Source: Bacteroides intestinalis
Lineage (GTDB): Bacteria; Bacteroidota; Bacteroidia; Bacteroidales; Bacteroidaceae
NCBI RefSeq assembly: GCF_902364365.1
Contig: NZ_CABJDN010000009.1
Location: forward strand, 124,001-188,000
Direction of reading: 5' to 3'
Length of the DNA: 64,000 nucleotides
The translations under genes and the position numbers were made by a program. The notes beneath the pieces are model-generated. The model made no database searches. It saw only the letters and a program-made list of their open reading frames with translations, and had not been told where the DNA came from. Positions 9,110 through 18,190 of this stretch are shown piece after piece (the stretch's first letter is position 1; each line of letters opens with the position of its first letter).

Positions 9110-11047
9110 TCAAATATACTTGATGATTGTTTCCTTTAATCTTTCGTAAGTATATGGTTTGGCAATAATATCATTGCATCCGGCGGCTAATGCTTGTTGT
9201 TGTTCTATCAGGAAAGCATTGGCCGTCACCGCAACGATAGGCAGATCGATGTCAATGGTACGTATCTTTTCCGTAGCCTGAATACCGTTCATCACCGGCA
9301 TGCGGATGTCCATCAATATCAGGTCGGGACGCTCGCGCAAGAAACTATTTACGGCCTCTTCGCCATTGGTAACCCACGAAATGGTGTAGTCCTTCTTCAG
9401 CAAAATGTTTATCTGCATAAAGTTAGATTCCGTATCTTCGGCTATCAGAATTTTCTTCCTGCCGTCTGATCTTTGCTCTACGTAAGTATTGGCCTCAACA
9501 AGTTCACCCGTCCCCTGCACAAACTGGCGGTAAGGAAGAGTCATCACGAAAGTGCTCCCCACTCCTACTTCGGACTCTACGGAAATCTTTCCTCCCAATC
9601 TCTCCACGATGCTCTGGCAGATGGGAAGCCCCAGACCCGTTCCCTGAACAAAATCGTTCAGCTTTTCAAAGCGGTTGAATATCAAGGGCAATTTCTCCTT
9701 TGCAATGCCGCAACCGGTATCCGTTACATAAACCTTCAACCATTCTCCGCAGACCTCCAACCCCAGGGTGATGGCCCCTTCATGGGTATTCTTAATGGCA
9801 TTGGAGAGGAAGTTGAACAGCACTTGCGTGATCCTGTTCCGGTCCACCATAATCCAGATTTCCTCATCGGGACGCATCACATTCAGTCGGATGCCCGTTT
9901 TCATTTTCAGGCGATGCACTTTCTCCACTTCGTCAATCAGTCCGCTCATTTCGACCAACTGGAAGTTCATTTCCGATTTTCCCGACTCGATGCGGGAAAG
10001 GTCCAGAATGTCATTTATGAGTTGCAACAACAGGTTGCTATTCTTCTGAATGATGTTCAGGTATTCGGCTTTCTCCACTTCATCTTCCGTCAAAGCTATG
10101 ATTTCAGAGAATCCCACGATAGCATTCAAAGGAGTGCGGATTTCGTGACTCATATTGGCCAGGAACACCGATTTCATGCGGTCGGCCTCTTCTGCCCGCT
10201 GCTTCGCCTCGATGAGTTCATTGGAGCGTTGCACCCTGTCACCGATATCGTGTATCAATGCCATCACTTTATTATCTTCGAACGGAGCGATGCGTGCCTG
10301 GAAATAATGCCTTTCGGAATCATCCACATCCAGGGGATATTCTATCTCCTTCAACTCCCCGTCTTCGAGGCATTGACGTATGTTCCGTAGAAACAGGTCG
10401 CTGACTTCCGGAGAATAGATGGTGCGTCCGTCCGCTCCCCGTAGCTGTTCAACGGGATGGAGCAAAATGGTGTCGGAGGACATTAACACGTCGGTGATAA
10501 AGAAATTTTCATCGAAGATGAAGATGAACTCAGGCAATGCTTGTATTATCTTCCGGTTTCGCTCTTCCACGCGCGATAAGTGTGCTTCGCGTTCGCACTG
10601 CCCGGTGACGTTCACGGTATAGCATAAGAGCCTTTCCGGATTTCCACTTTTATCTTTCTCTACAGATAAGAGGTGGTCCTCCAACCAGACTATTTCGCCA
10701 TGCGCGCCTACGCAACGCACCCGTAAGACATTGGACTCATCAAAGCCATCCAATTTCTTTTGAAAGCCATCCAACGACACCAAATGCTTATCATCGGGAT
10801 GCACAAAGCTACAGAACTCTTCCAAATTCTGATAACGGATGCCGACTTTATCCAAGCCTAAACTTTCGAAATATTCCTGAGTGAAAGTGCACTCCAGGGT
10901 ATTGATATTTATCTCCCAGAGAGCTATCTGATGGGCAGCCAGAACGGAGTTGACCTTCAATAATTTCTCTTTCAGTAGTTCCGTGTTCTCGTCTTTCTCG
11001 GTAGTAAGAGAAGCGGAATCATGCATTTTTATTTTGTCTTGCGCCAT
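9110..11047 (-). CDS. Cytoplasmic hybrid sensor histidine kinase with PAS domains and a receiver
   Basis: A 645-residue protein from the ATG at 11047. A longer frame to 11119 would add 24 residues, but MAQDK is the better start because the extension runs into the divergent promoter region. Two PAS domains (about 30-255) precede a HisKA domain with the phospho-acceptor His in MSHEIRTPL (about residue 300), a HATPase domain (N-box FLSNAIKN, G-box GTGLGLP) and a receiver domain (about 528-645, phospho-acceptor Asp in LILMDIRMP). No membrane segment is seen, so it should sense a cytoplasmic signal. No separate response regulator or output domain is nearby. Confidence 0.9.
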   Translation of the reverse strand: MAQDKIKMHDSASLTTEKDENTELLKEKLLKVNSVLAAHQIALWEININTLECTFTQEYFESLGLDKVGIRYQNLEEFCSFVHPDDKHLVSLDGFQKKLDGFDESNVLRVRCVGAHGEIVWLEDHLLSVEKDKSGNPERLLCYTVNVTGQCEREAHLSRVEERNRKIIQALPEFIFIFDENFFITDVLMSSDTILLHPVEQLRGADGRTIYSPEVSDLFLRNIRQCLEDGELKEIEYPLDVDDSERHYFQARIAPFEDNKVMALIHDIGDRVQRSNELIEAKQRAEEADRMKSVFLANMSHEIRTPLNAIVGFSEIIALTEDEVEKAEYLNIIQKNSNLLLQLINDILDLSRIESGKSEMNFQLVEMSGLIDEVEKVHRLKMKTGIRLNVMRPDEEIWIMVDRNRITQVLFNFLSNAIKNTHEGAITLGLEVCGEWLKVYVTDTGCGIAKEKLPLIFNRFEKLNDFVQGTGLGLPICQSIVERLGGKISVESEVGVGSTFVMTLPYRQFVQGTGELVEANTYVEQRSDGRKKILIAEDTESNFMQINILLKKDYTISWVTNGEEAVNSFLRERPDLILMDIRMPVMNGIQATEKIRTIDIDLPIVAVTANAFLIEQQQALAAGCNDIIAKPYTYERLKETIIKYI

Positions 11048-11147
11048 AATAACAAAGTGTATCATGTAAAGGCTACGAAAATTAAGCAAATGTAATAAAA
11101 AAGAGTAAGTAATATACAATCGCGTTCTTTTTTTTACCCCAAAAGGC

Positions 11148-11155
11148 TATCTTTG
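11148..11155 (+). promoter_or_regulatory. TAnnTTTG promoter box of mnmE
   Basis: TATCTTTG, a match to the Bacteroidetes -7 consensus TAnnTTTG, lies 20 bases before the mnmE start codon in the divergent gap with the histidine kinase gene. The T-rich stretch about 20 bases upstream is the likely -33 region. Confidence 0.65.
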
Positions 11156-11175
11156 CAACTCAAATAACAATTTTT

Positions 11176-12576
11176 ATGATGAATCAGGATACCATCTGTG
11201 CCATTGCCACGGCTCAAGGAGGAGCAATCGGAAGCATTCGCGTCTCAGGAGCGGACGCCATTCGTATCACCAGTCGCATTTTCACCCCGGCAAAATCCGG
11301 TAAAACGCTGGCGGATTGCAAACCTTATACATTGACTTTCGGAAAGATACATGATGGAGAAGAAATCATCGACGAGGTTCTTGTCAGCCTGTTTCGCGCC
11401 CCGCACTCTTACACGGGCGAAGATAGTACGGAGATCACCTGCCACGGTTCGAGCTATATCTTGCAACAGGTTTTGCAATTGCTCATCAAGCACGGTTGCC
11501 GCCTGGCGGGACCGGGAGAATACACGCAACGCGCCTTTCTCAATGGCAAGATGGATTTGAGCCAGGCCGAAGCCGTGGCGGACCTGATTGCTTCTTCGTC
11601 TGCCGCCACCCACCGCCTTGCCATGAGCCAGATGCGTGGCGGATTCAGCAAGGAACTTACGGAGCTACGCAACCAGTTGCTACACTTCACTTCACTGATT
11701 GAGCTGGAACTTGATTTCAGCGACCATGAAGAGTTGGAGTTTGCGGACAGAACGGAGCTTTGCCAACTGGCGGATCACATAGAGGGAGTCATTTCCCGAC
11801 TGGTACATTCGTTCAGCGTAGGAAATGCGATCAAAAACGGCGTACCGGTAGCCATCATCGGCGAAACGAATGCCGGGAAGTCAACGCTCCTCAATGTATT
11901 ACTGAACGAGGACAAGGCTATCGTGAGCGACATTCACGGTACTACGCGCGACGTGATTGAAGATACGACCAATATCAGCGGTATTACTTTCCGTTTCATT
12001 GACACGGCAGGTATCCGCGAAACCAATGATACGATTGAGAGCCTGGGCATAGAGCGTACGTTCCAAAAACTGGAACAAGCGGAGATCGTGCTTTGGATGA
12101 TTGATGCAACGGACGCAACGTCGCAAATGAATCAGCTATCGGGGCAGATACTTCCGCGCTTGGAAAGAAAGCATTTGATATTGGTATTCAACAAAGCGGA
12201 TTTATTGGGTACGGCTCATTCTGATGAGGTGTTGTCTGCGGCCTCTTCCATCATTCCTGACGCCGAATGTATTTTTATTTCCGCCAAGAAAAGGCAAAAT
12301 ACGGATGTGCTTCAGAAGAAACTTATAGCTGCCGCCAATCTGCCTGCGATAACCCAGAACGACGTGATAGTGACCAATGCCCGCCATTACGAAGCCCTTA
12401 CGCATGCTTTAGAAGCCATCGGACGCGTACAACAGGGATTGGCAAACAATCTTTCCGGGGACTTCGTAGCCCAGGACATCAGGGAGTGCATCTTCCACTT
12501 GAGCGACATCGCGGGGGAGGTGACGAATGATATGGTGCTACAAAATATATTTCAACACTTTTGCATCGGAAAATAG
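11176..12576 (+). CDS. mnmE: tRNA modification GTPase MnmE (TrmE)
   Basis: A full-length 466-residue MnmE. An N-terminal tetrahydrofolate-binding domain (TICAIATAQGGAIG, GEYTQRAFLNGK) and helical domain flank the G domain (P-loop GETNAGKST about residue 231, DTAG about 275, NKAD about 338). The essential C-terminal CIGK is intact. With MnmG it forms the 5-(carboxymethyl)aminomethyl group on U34 of some tRNAs. Mobile-element genes begin just downstream, so the 3' end is the probable integration target. Because CIGK and the stop are present, the insertion left or rebuilt a functional end. Confidence 0.97.
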   Translation: MMNQDTICAIATAQGGAIGSIRVSGADAIRITSRIFTPAKSGKTLADCKPYTLTFGKIHDGEEIIDEVLVSLFRAPHSYTGEDSTEITCHGSSYILQQVLQLLIKHGCRLAGPGEYTQRAFLNGKMDLSQAEAVADLIASSSAATHRLAMSQMRGGFSKELTELRNQLLHFTSLIELELDFSDHEELEFADRTELCQLADHIEGVISRLVHSFSVGNAIKNGVPVAIIGETNAGKSTLLNVLLNEDKAIVSDIHGTTRDVIEDTTNISGITFRFIDTAGIRETNDTIESLGIERTFQKLEQAEIVLWMIDATDATSQMNQLSGQILPRLERKHLILVFNKADLLGTAHSDEVLSAASSIIPDAECIFISAKKRQNTDVLQKKLIAAANLPAITQNDVIVTNARHYEALTHALEAIGRVQQGLANNLSGDFVAQDIRECIFHLSDIAGEVTNDMVLQNIFQHFCIGK

Positions 12577-12580
12577 ATAG
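12550..12580 (+). other. Probable left attachment site (attL) of the ICE
   Basis: This is inferred, not seen as a repeat. The last bases of mnmE are directly followed by element genes (HTH protein and tyrosine integrase) and arm-type repeats 184 bases downstream. No second copy of the mnmE end was found in the window, consistent with attR lying beyond base 64000. The exact core and crossover point cannot be fixed. Confidence 0.4.
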
Positions 12581-12618
12581 TGATTACCAACGATTAGCAT
12601 AGATTACTATTGATTGAT

Positions 12619-12647
12619 AAGGCGTTCATTATGAGCGCCTTTCTTTT
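12619..12647 (+). terminator. Intrinsic terminator after mnmE
   Basis: The stem AAGGCG...CGCCTT (12619-12624 with 12637-12642) is extended by partly paired TTCAT/ATGAG and followed by a T-rich run (TTCTTTTT). It lies 43 bases after the mnmE stop. Confidence 0.75.
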
Positions 12648-12759
12648 TGCTCGTATTAGCGATAGTCATCGTTGATACTCGTTTTTCAGCTCATTTTTGT
12701 ACCGTATTTGAGCCTCGGAGGGTTGCAACAGAAAACAGGTTGGAAAGGTCGTGGAGAAA

Positions 12760-12799
12760 GTTGACAATGGTTGACAATGATTTACGATGGTTGACAGAA
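12760..12799 (+). repeat. Four tandem 10-bp repeats, probable recombinase arm sites
   Basis: Units GTTGACAATG, GTTGACAATG, ATTTACGATG and GTTGACAGAA run head to tail from 12760. The 10-bp step places each copy on the same helical face. They lie 184 bases from the mnmE stop and 45 bases before the HTH gene, about where arm-type integrase or excisionase sites lie in CTnDOT-like att regions. Confidence 0.55.
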
Positions 12800-12843
12800 A
12801 TCGGAAGAAATAAAGCGAAGTATAACATTAAAAATGAGCAAAA

Positions 12844-13755
12844 ATGGCAAGTAGTAGCATTAGAATTAAGAAGGTATGCGAGTGGTGTGGAGAAGTTTTT
12901 TACGCACAGAAGACAACAACGAGATATTGTTCTCATCGCTGTAATAGCAAAGCTTATAAAGAAATTACTCGCAACAAGCGAATTCAGGATACTGAAACAA
13001 AAACAGATATTCTTATCAGTCAGCAACCCATACAGATGATAAAGGACAAAGAGTTCTTATCTTTTGCGGAAGCAGGAACTTTATTAGGTATATCAAGGCA
13101 AGCTGTTTATAAAATAGTTGCAGCAGGACATTTGAAAGCATCTAAAATCAGCAGCAGACTTTCATTTATCAAACGAAACGATATTGAGAATATGATTGAG
13201 AATAAACCCTACGAAAAAAGAAATAAAAAAGATATTGCCCCTATCACCGAGTTCTACACCACCGCCGAAGTCAAAGAGAAATATAATGTAGTTGATTCGT
13301 GGATATTTGTGGTTGCTAAGAAGCATAACATTCCACGAACTTTTAATCGTGGTAAAACTTACTGGAGTAAAAAGCATATTGATAATTATTTCGGCAAGAA
13401 AGCTGCTGACTCGGAAATCACTGAGTGGTACAGCGTACAGGAGATTCAGGATAAATTCGGTATGAGTTTAGCAGCCATCTATACGCTTGCTTCAAAGAAT
13501 GCAGTTCCTAAAAAGAAAGAGGGGGTTATGGTAAGTTACTCTAAAAAGCACTTTGATATTGCCAAAGGAATAGCTCAGCCTGATGAACCGCAATATTATA
13601 CGGTGGCTGAAGCAATGGCGAAGTTCAACCTTACACGTGATCAACTTTATCATTATTCCAAGTATCACAATATTCCACGGGTAAAAGTGGGCAAATACGT
13701 CAAAATATCACGGCCTGAACTCGATAAGCTTTTTGAAGCGCCCAAAATAGAGTGA
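12844..13755 (+). CDS. Multi-HTH DNA-binding protein with N-terminal zinc motif
   Basis: A 303-residue protein. Residues about 11-34 contain CEWC and CSHRC cysteine pairs, likely a small zinc finger. At least three MerR/excisionase-like helix-turn-helix units follow (FLSFAEAGTLLGISRQAVYKIV; WYSVQEIQDKFGMSLAAIYTLA; YYTVAEAMAKFNLTRDQLYHYS), each followed by a wing-like basic segment. The arrangement suits binding of several tandem sites. It lies between the 10-bp repeats and the integrase gene, so a recombination-directionality or regulatory role is inferred. An ATG 10 bases upstream is closed by a stop after six codons. Confidence 0.7.
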   Translation: MASSSIRIKKVCEWCGEVFYAQKTTTRYCSHRCNSKAYKEITRNKRIQDTETKTDILISQQPIQMIKDKEFLSFAEAGTLLGISRQAVYKIVAAGHLKASKISSRLSFIKRNDIENMIENKPYEKRNKKDIAPITEFYTTAEVKEKYNVVDSWIFVVAKKHNIPRTFNRGKTYWSKKHIDNYFGKKAADSEITEWYSVQEIQDKFGMSLAAIYTLASKNAVPKKKEGVMVSYSKKHFDIAKGIAQPDEPQYYTVAEAMAKFNLTRDQLYHYSKYHNIPRVKVGKYVKISRPELDKLFEAPKIE

Positions 13756-13843
13756 ATTATTCGACGGTGATGGTGGTCACCGTTGCATCACTGATTTCCT
13801 TTGCCACCCAATTTATATGTATAACTTTTTAAATAACAATTGT

Positions 13844-14950
13844 ATGACACACACATGTACCAAAGTTACAGTACGTCAAAGAGCGATCCGTAACGACAAA
13901 ATTTCACTTTATCTGGATTATTATCCGGCAGTTCGTAACCCCGAAACGATGCAAATGAGCCGTCGGGAATATCTCGGTATCTATATCTACGCTCACCCAA
14001 AGAATGAAATGGAGCGTGAGTTCAACAACGATATGCTGAACAAGGCAGAAGCGATTCGCTGTATCCGGGTACAGTCGTTAATCAATGAAGAGTTCGGCTT
14101 CTTAGACAAGCACAAGATGAAAGCTGATTTCCTGGCCTACTTTGCCAAAATGATGCGTAGCAAAGACCAGAAATGGAAAGTGGTCTACGCCCATTTCTCT
14201 AACTTCGTGCAGGGCAAATGCTCGTTTGGTGAAGTGAATGTTGATCTATGTAAGCGGTTCAGAACTTATCTGCTGAATGCCAAACAGCTAAAGCATACGC
14301 GGCACAAAGTATCTCTGAACTCCGCAGCAGGGTACTACTCCACATTCAGAGGTTTGCTAAAAATAGCGTATCGTGATAAATTGCTACGTGAGAATATCAA
14401 CGACTTTCTGGATAAGATAGAATGTCAGGACGTAAAGAAAGAGTATCTAACATTGGACGAGGTGAAACAGTTAGCTGCAACACCGTGCGACATCCCTGTT
14501 CTCAAAGCGGCCTCTCTGTTCTCTTGTCTGACGGGACTTCGTATCAGTGATATCATAAACCTGCAATGGTCGGACTTCGATATTGCCCCCGACCACGGCT
14601 ATTGTATTCGTATCCGCACTCAAAAGACCAAAACCGAAGCCACGCTCCCCATCAGCCATGAGGCTTTTGAACTCTGCGGAGAAGTCGGAATGGGGAAAGT
14701 GTTTAAGGGACTTAGCCGAAGCATGATAAATTACCCACTTAAAAACTGGCTAAAGCAAGCTAAGATAAATAAACATATCACTTTCCATTGCTTCCGGCAC
14801 AGCTTTGCGACCATTCAAATTGCTGCTGGAACAGATATTTACACCGTCAGCAAAATGCTGACCCATCGGAACGTATCGACTACGCAAATATATGCGGAAC
14901 TGGTAAGTGAAAAGAAACGAGAATCAGCAAATAAGATCTCTCTAAAATAG
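13844..14950 (+). CDS. int: Tyrosine recombinase, ICE integrase
   Basis: 368 residues from the ATG at 13844; an in-frame ATG at 13817 would add nine. It has an N-terminal arm-binding-like region, a SAM-like core-binding domain and a C-terminal catalytic domain. The catalytic signatures are Arg in LTGLRISDI, HCFRH, the His in LTHRNVS and the nucleophile Tyr in TTQIYAEL. This is a complete Bacteroidetes phage-integrase-type enzyme that should integrate and excise the ICE. Its place beside mnmE indicates mnmE as the attachment gene. Confidence 0.93.
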   Translation: MTHTCTKVTVRQRAIRNDKISLYLDYYPAVRNPETMQMSRREYLGIYIYAHPKNEMEREFNNDMLNKAEAIRCIRVQSLINEEFGFLDKHKMKADFLAYFAKMMRSKDQKWKVVYAHFSNFVQGKCSFGEVNVDLCKRFRTYLLNAKQLKHTRHKVSLNSAAGYYSTFRGLLKIAYRDKLLRENINDFLDKIECQDVKKEYLTLDEVKQLAATPCDIPVLKAASLFSCLTGLRISDIINLQWSDFDIAPDHGYCIRIRTQKTKTEATLPISHEAFELCGEVGMGKVFKGLSRSMINYPLKNWLKQAKINKHITFHCFRHSFATIQIAAGTDIYTVSKMLTHRNVSTTQIYAELVSEKKRESANKISLK

Positions 14951-14961
14951 ATTAATAACGC

Positions 14962-14992
14962 TTGCAATCATGAACAATATTAATTATATTTG
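14962..14992 (+). promoter_or_regulatory. Promoter of hipBA
   Basis: TATATTTG at 14985-14992 matches the -7 box, and CTTG around 14961-14964 lies 20 bases upstream as a -33 box. It overlaps the 5' end of a longer open frame, which is why the HipB start is placed at 15017, not 14990. Confidence 0.7.
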
Positions 14993-15016
14993 CGCATTAT
15001 TAGATACATTATTATC

Positions 15017-15319
15017 ATGAAAAGAGCTTTATTACCCAGTCAACAGCGAACGCTGACAACCTTAGGAGAAAATATCAAATATGCACGCCTCCGCCGTGAC
15101 CTCTCTTCAGAACAAGTTGCAGAGCGTGCCGGAATATCACGAAACACACTCATCAAGATAGAAAAAGGAGACGAGGGTGTCGCTATCGGGTATTATTTTC
15201 GTGTGTTAGCAGTCCTTGGATTGGACAAGGATATTTTATTAGTCGCAAAAGATGATGAACTTGGTCGTAGATTGCAAGACGTTAAATTAACAGTAAAAAA
15301 ACGAGCTTCAAAAAAATAG
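15017..15319 (+). CDS. hipB: HipB-like antitoxin, XRE-family HTH
   Basis: A 100-residue protein with an XRE helix-turn-helix (LGENIKYARLRRDLSSEQVA, then AGISRNTLIKIEKG). It precedes hipA with 3 bases between stop and start, the usual hipBA layout. HipB proteins bind operator DNA and neutralise HipA. The start at 15017 was chosen because the promoter -7 box covers the earlier in-frame codon. The C-terminus is basic (KKRASKK). Confidence 0.85.
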   Translation: MKRALLPSQQRTLTTLGENIKYARLRRDLSSEQVAERAGISRNTLIKIEKGDEGVAIGYYFRVLAVLGLDKDILLVAKDDELGRRLQDVKLTVKKRASKK

Positions 15320-15322
15320 AAA

Positions 15323-16579
15323 ATGGCACAGATCAAAGATATATATGTATATATGGATTGGCAAGAAAGCGATTCTCCAATTCAAATGGGTGTGTTGCAT
15401 AGTGAAGTATTACGCGGCAAAGAAGTGTTTTCTTTTGAGAATAACACTGACTGGCTAACCTACAAACAATTCAGAGCCTTGGATCCTGACTTAGCTCAAT
15501 TCTCAGGGAAACAATACTTGCCGGCCGACAAAAGTAATTTTGGAATGTTTCTCGATTCATCCCCGGATCGTTGGGGGCGTATGCTGATGCGCAGACGGGA
15601 AGCGATCAACGCCCGCATAGAAAACAGACCGAGTAGAACACTCACCGAAGCTGATTATCTATTAGGTGTTTACGATGGCAACCGAATGGGAGCTTTACGA
15701 TTTAAACTATCGCCCGATGATGAATTTATGGACAATAATAAAGCCATGGCAACACCACCGTGGACATCCATTCGTGACCTTGAATATGCAAGTCTTCAAC
15801 TGGAAAAAGAGAATTTGAAAGACGATGCAGAATATGCAAAGTGGCTCAATATGCTCATAGCACCCGGTTCCTCATTAGGAGGAGCTCGCCCAAAAGCAAA
15901 TATTCTGGATAATAATGGAGCACTTTGGATTGCAAAATTCCCAAGCGGACACGATACCAAAGATATGGGAGCATGGGAAGCTGTTATCGCAGAGATGGCA
16001 AGAAAATGCGGTATTGAGATGTCTGAAAGTAGGGCACAAAAGTTCAGCAACAGACAGCATACTTTTCTCACAAAACGATTTGATAGGATAAATGGAAGAC
16101 GAATACACTTCGCTTCTGCTATGACATTGTTGGGTTATACGGATGGTACCAACTCAGCAGAAGGCGTCAGCTATTTAGAACTTGCAGAGTGGATTGGACG
16201 AAATTGCGACAAGGTATTGCAGAATCTCGAACAATTATGGCGACGCATCGTTTTCAATATCGCTGTATCGAATTGCGATGACCATCTTCGCAATCATGGT
16301 TTCCTACTTACGCCTAAAGGCTGGACACTCTCACCTGCATACGACATCAACCCAGATGAACATGGCATGGGATTAAAACTAAATATTTCAGAAGATGATA
16401 ATTCTCTTGACTTCGAATTAGCATTGAGTGTTGCTGCCTATTTCGGATTAGATAATGCAACCTCGAATGAAATAATAAATCAGACAAAGAAAGTAGTATC
16501 AAATTGGCAACAACTTGCCACCCAATATGGAATTTCACGTTCTGAACAAGAAGATAATGCCGAAGCTTTTCGGTATTGA
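15323..16579 (+). CDS. hipA: HipA-family serine/threonine kinase toxin
   Basis: A 418-residue full-length HipA with both N-lobe (couple_hipA-like) and C-lobe. The glycine-rich loop SSLGGARPKA is near residue 183, the catalytic loop SNCDDHLRNHG near 316 and the metal-binding YDIN near 338. HipA of E. coli phosphorylates glutamyl-tRNA synthetase and causes growth arrest; the target here is unknown. With hipB it probably stabilises the ICE. A terminator follows 10 bases after the stop. Confidence 0.92.
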   Translation: MAQIKDIYVYMDWQESDSPIQMGVLHSEVLRGKEVFSFENNTDWLTYKQFRALDPDLAQFSGKQYLPADKSNFGMFLDSSPDRWGRMLMRRREAINARIENRPSRTLTEADYLLGVYDGNRMGALRFKLSPDDEFMDNNKAMATPPWTSIRDLEYASLQLEKENLKDDAEYAKWLNMLIAPGSSLGGARPKANILDNNGALWIAKFPSGHDTKDMGAWEAVIAEMARKCGIEMSESRAQKFSNRQHTFLTKRFDRINGRRIHFASAMTLLGYTDGTNSAEGVSYLELAEWIGRNCDKVLQNLEQLWRRIVFNIAVSNCDDHLRNHGFLLTPKGWTLSPAYDINPDEHGMGLKLNISEDDNSLDFELALSVAAYFGLDNATSNEIINQTKKVVSNWQQLATQYGISRSEQEDNAEAFRY

Positions 16580-16588
16580 ATAGTCTAT

Positions 16589-16624
16589 AAATCCACAGTA
16601 GCAACTTTTGCTATTGTGGATTTT
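16589..16624 (+). terminator. Intrinsic terminator after hipA
   Basis: Stem 16589-16602 with 16610-16623 (AAATCCACA and TAGC arms, one mismatch), loop of about 7 bases, right arm ending in TTTT. Confidence 0.8.
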
Positions 16625-16711
16625 CCTCTTGTAAGGGTAGACAAATACTACTACTTCAACGACATAAGCTGTCACTTAGCCCGGAAATTTTAAATCAATA
16701 AGTTATTAGTA

Positions 16712-16719
16712 TATATTTG
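16712..16719 (+). promoter_or_regulatory. TAnnTTTG box upstream of the 16746 gene
   Basis: TATATTTG lies 26 bases before the ATG at 16746 and is followed by GCGCA, the same bases that follow the hipB -7 box. The two promoters resemble each other beyond the consensus. Confidence 0.55.
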
Positions 16720-16745
16720 CGCACAAATGATAACTATTGATTAAT

Positions 16746-17453
16746 ATGGCAGCAAAAAAGTACGACTACATTATTATTTACAGTATTCTATTTGCATCAA
16801 TACTCAGCATTGCTGTATTGGTGCGCCTGCTTGTGATTTCGGAACTACAAATGGATGAGTTTTCCGGACTTGTGGCTTTTGTCATAGTGTGTTTGTTGCT
16901 CGGAGCCGCTTATCTCAGCTTTCAATCCATTATTGACGTATGGTTGCTGCCTGTGATAGAGCGGACCTTTAGAAAGAAGTATCCGCAAATAGAATGGGAA
17001 CCGGAGGTTGAGCCTATTGAGTCTATACCCAACGGAGAAATCTCTGTTCCCAACTACGACGAGTATAAACAGTATGCTCAGCAAAAGATTCAGCAAGAAC
17101 AAGCAAAGGTTTTAGAAAACGTCCTCACCTACACCGTACAAGAACTTGCGTTATATCTGACCGAGAGTGAGTTGCAACAACTCTGTGAGCATATCCGCTT
17201 CTTTCAATATGCTACTGAGAATGAGTACAAACAGATAAAAACACCCATTGCTATTGATGCTACATTAAAATCAATAGATTTAATGCACTTCGGTTGGAAT
17301 ATCGGCAACCAGTTCAAGAAAACAGGAATAGAGACAGCAACTTTTGTTAAACGGGTATTTGCCGAAAGACTAAAGGAGAATGAGATTTCCACAATAAAAC
17401 GAAAACTAAGAGCAGAAGGAGCATGCATTATCAAGATTAAGGAGAAACTATAA
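16746..17453 (+). CDS. Membrane-anchored protein of unknown function
   Basis: 235 residues from the ATG at 16746; an in-frame TTG at 16737 is less likely. Two hydrophobic segments (about residues 7-28 and 38-60) are followed by a charged, helical cytoplasmic part with a glutamine/glutamate-rich stretch (QYAQQKIQQEQAKVLENVL). No family is recognised. It has its own promoter box and lies between hipBA and an excisionase-like gene in the integration module, so it may be an ICE accessory protein. Confidence 0.6.
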   Translation: MAAKKYDYIIIYSILFASILSIAVLVRLLVISELQMDEFSGLVAFVIVCLLLGAAYLSFQSIIDVWLLPVIERTFRKKYPQIEWEPEVEPIESIPNGEISVPNYDEYKQYAQQKIQQEQAKVLENVLTYTVQELALYLTESELQQLCEHIRFFQYATENEYKQIKTPIAIDATLKSIDLMHFGWNIGNQFKKTGIETATFVKRVFAERLKENEISTIKRKLRAEGACIIKIKEKL

Positions 17454-17637
17454 ATATTAATTTCTACTCTCGCTTTGGGCGGCAACATTACATGGGCAGA
17501 CTTACATACGCCTTAACATCCTGATATACAGCCACAATCATCAATATTAAAGCTTACAACAGTTATATCCCAGTGAAAGAATCCACCGTAAAATCACTTA
17601 TTTTCTTTGTGCGTCGAACTTAAAAAAAGATGCGCTT

Positions 17638-18003
17638 ATGTATAATGATGAAATCACTTTCGATAAGTTACCGCAAGCGATAACTTATTTGATCGAACAG
17701 GTCGCTGAGTTAAAACAAATGGTGTTGAAGCTGCAACCAACGCAATCAGAGAAGCATGTATTGATAGAGATAGACAATGCATCACGAATCATTAAAAAGG
17801 CCAAGTCTACCATCTATACCCTTGTACGCAAAGGGCTTCTCCCCTATTACAAGAAAGGAAAGAAACTCTACTTTTACGAAGATGAACTATTGGCGTGGAT
17901 TGAGAATGGGCAAAAAAAGACCTCCGAACAGAATTATGACCAAATGTTAGCTTCAATGCAAAAAAGTATGCGCCGTAAACCGAAATCCGGTTTCAGTATC
18001 TAA
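17638..18003 (+). CDS. Excisionase-like HTH protein
   Basis: A 121-residue protein. After a coiled-coil-like N-terminus (LIEQVAELKQMVLKLQ) comes a helix-turn-helix_17-type fold: NASRIIKKAKSTIYTLVRKG, LLPYYKKGKKLYFYEDELLAWIENG. This is the common winged-helix layout of Bacteroidetes excisionases and small regulators. It stands alone in a 730-base gap between the membrane protein and the phosphoribosyltransferase-like gene. Xis versus regulator cannot be decided here. Confidence 0.75.
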   Translation: MYNDEITFDKLPQAITYLIEQVAELKQMVLKLQPTQSEKHVLIEIDNASRIIKKAKSTIYTLVRKGLLPYYKKGKKLYFYEDELLAWIENGQKKTSEQNYDQMLASMQKSMRRKPKSGFSI

Positions 18004-18190
18004 CCTCATTATACCAATAATGTACCGCTTGTTCTTGTTTTGCGTTGCGTATGTAGCTTTGTCATGTCCGATACCGTGTAAATTGGTGCAGAGAGCAACA
18101 TATTTTTTTGCAACCAGCATATTTTCTCCGTTTTTAATTGCCCGGTTCTCCGATAATCCATTCCTTTGCAGCAGAACAATACATTTAACT

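Noticed and set aside
9473..10390. 305-residue open frame opposite the histidine kinase
   Set aside because: It is antisense to conserved kinase and PAS domains, which explain the open frame through codon bias.
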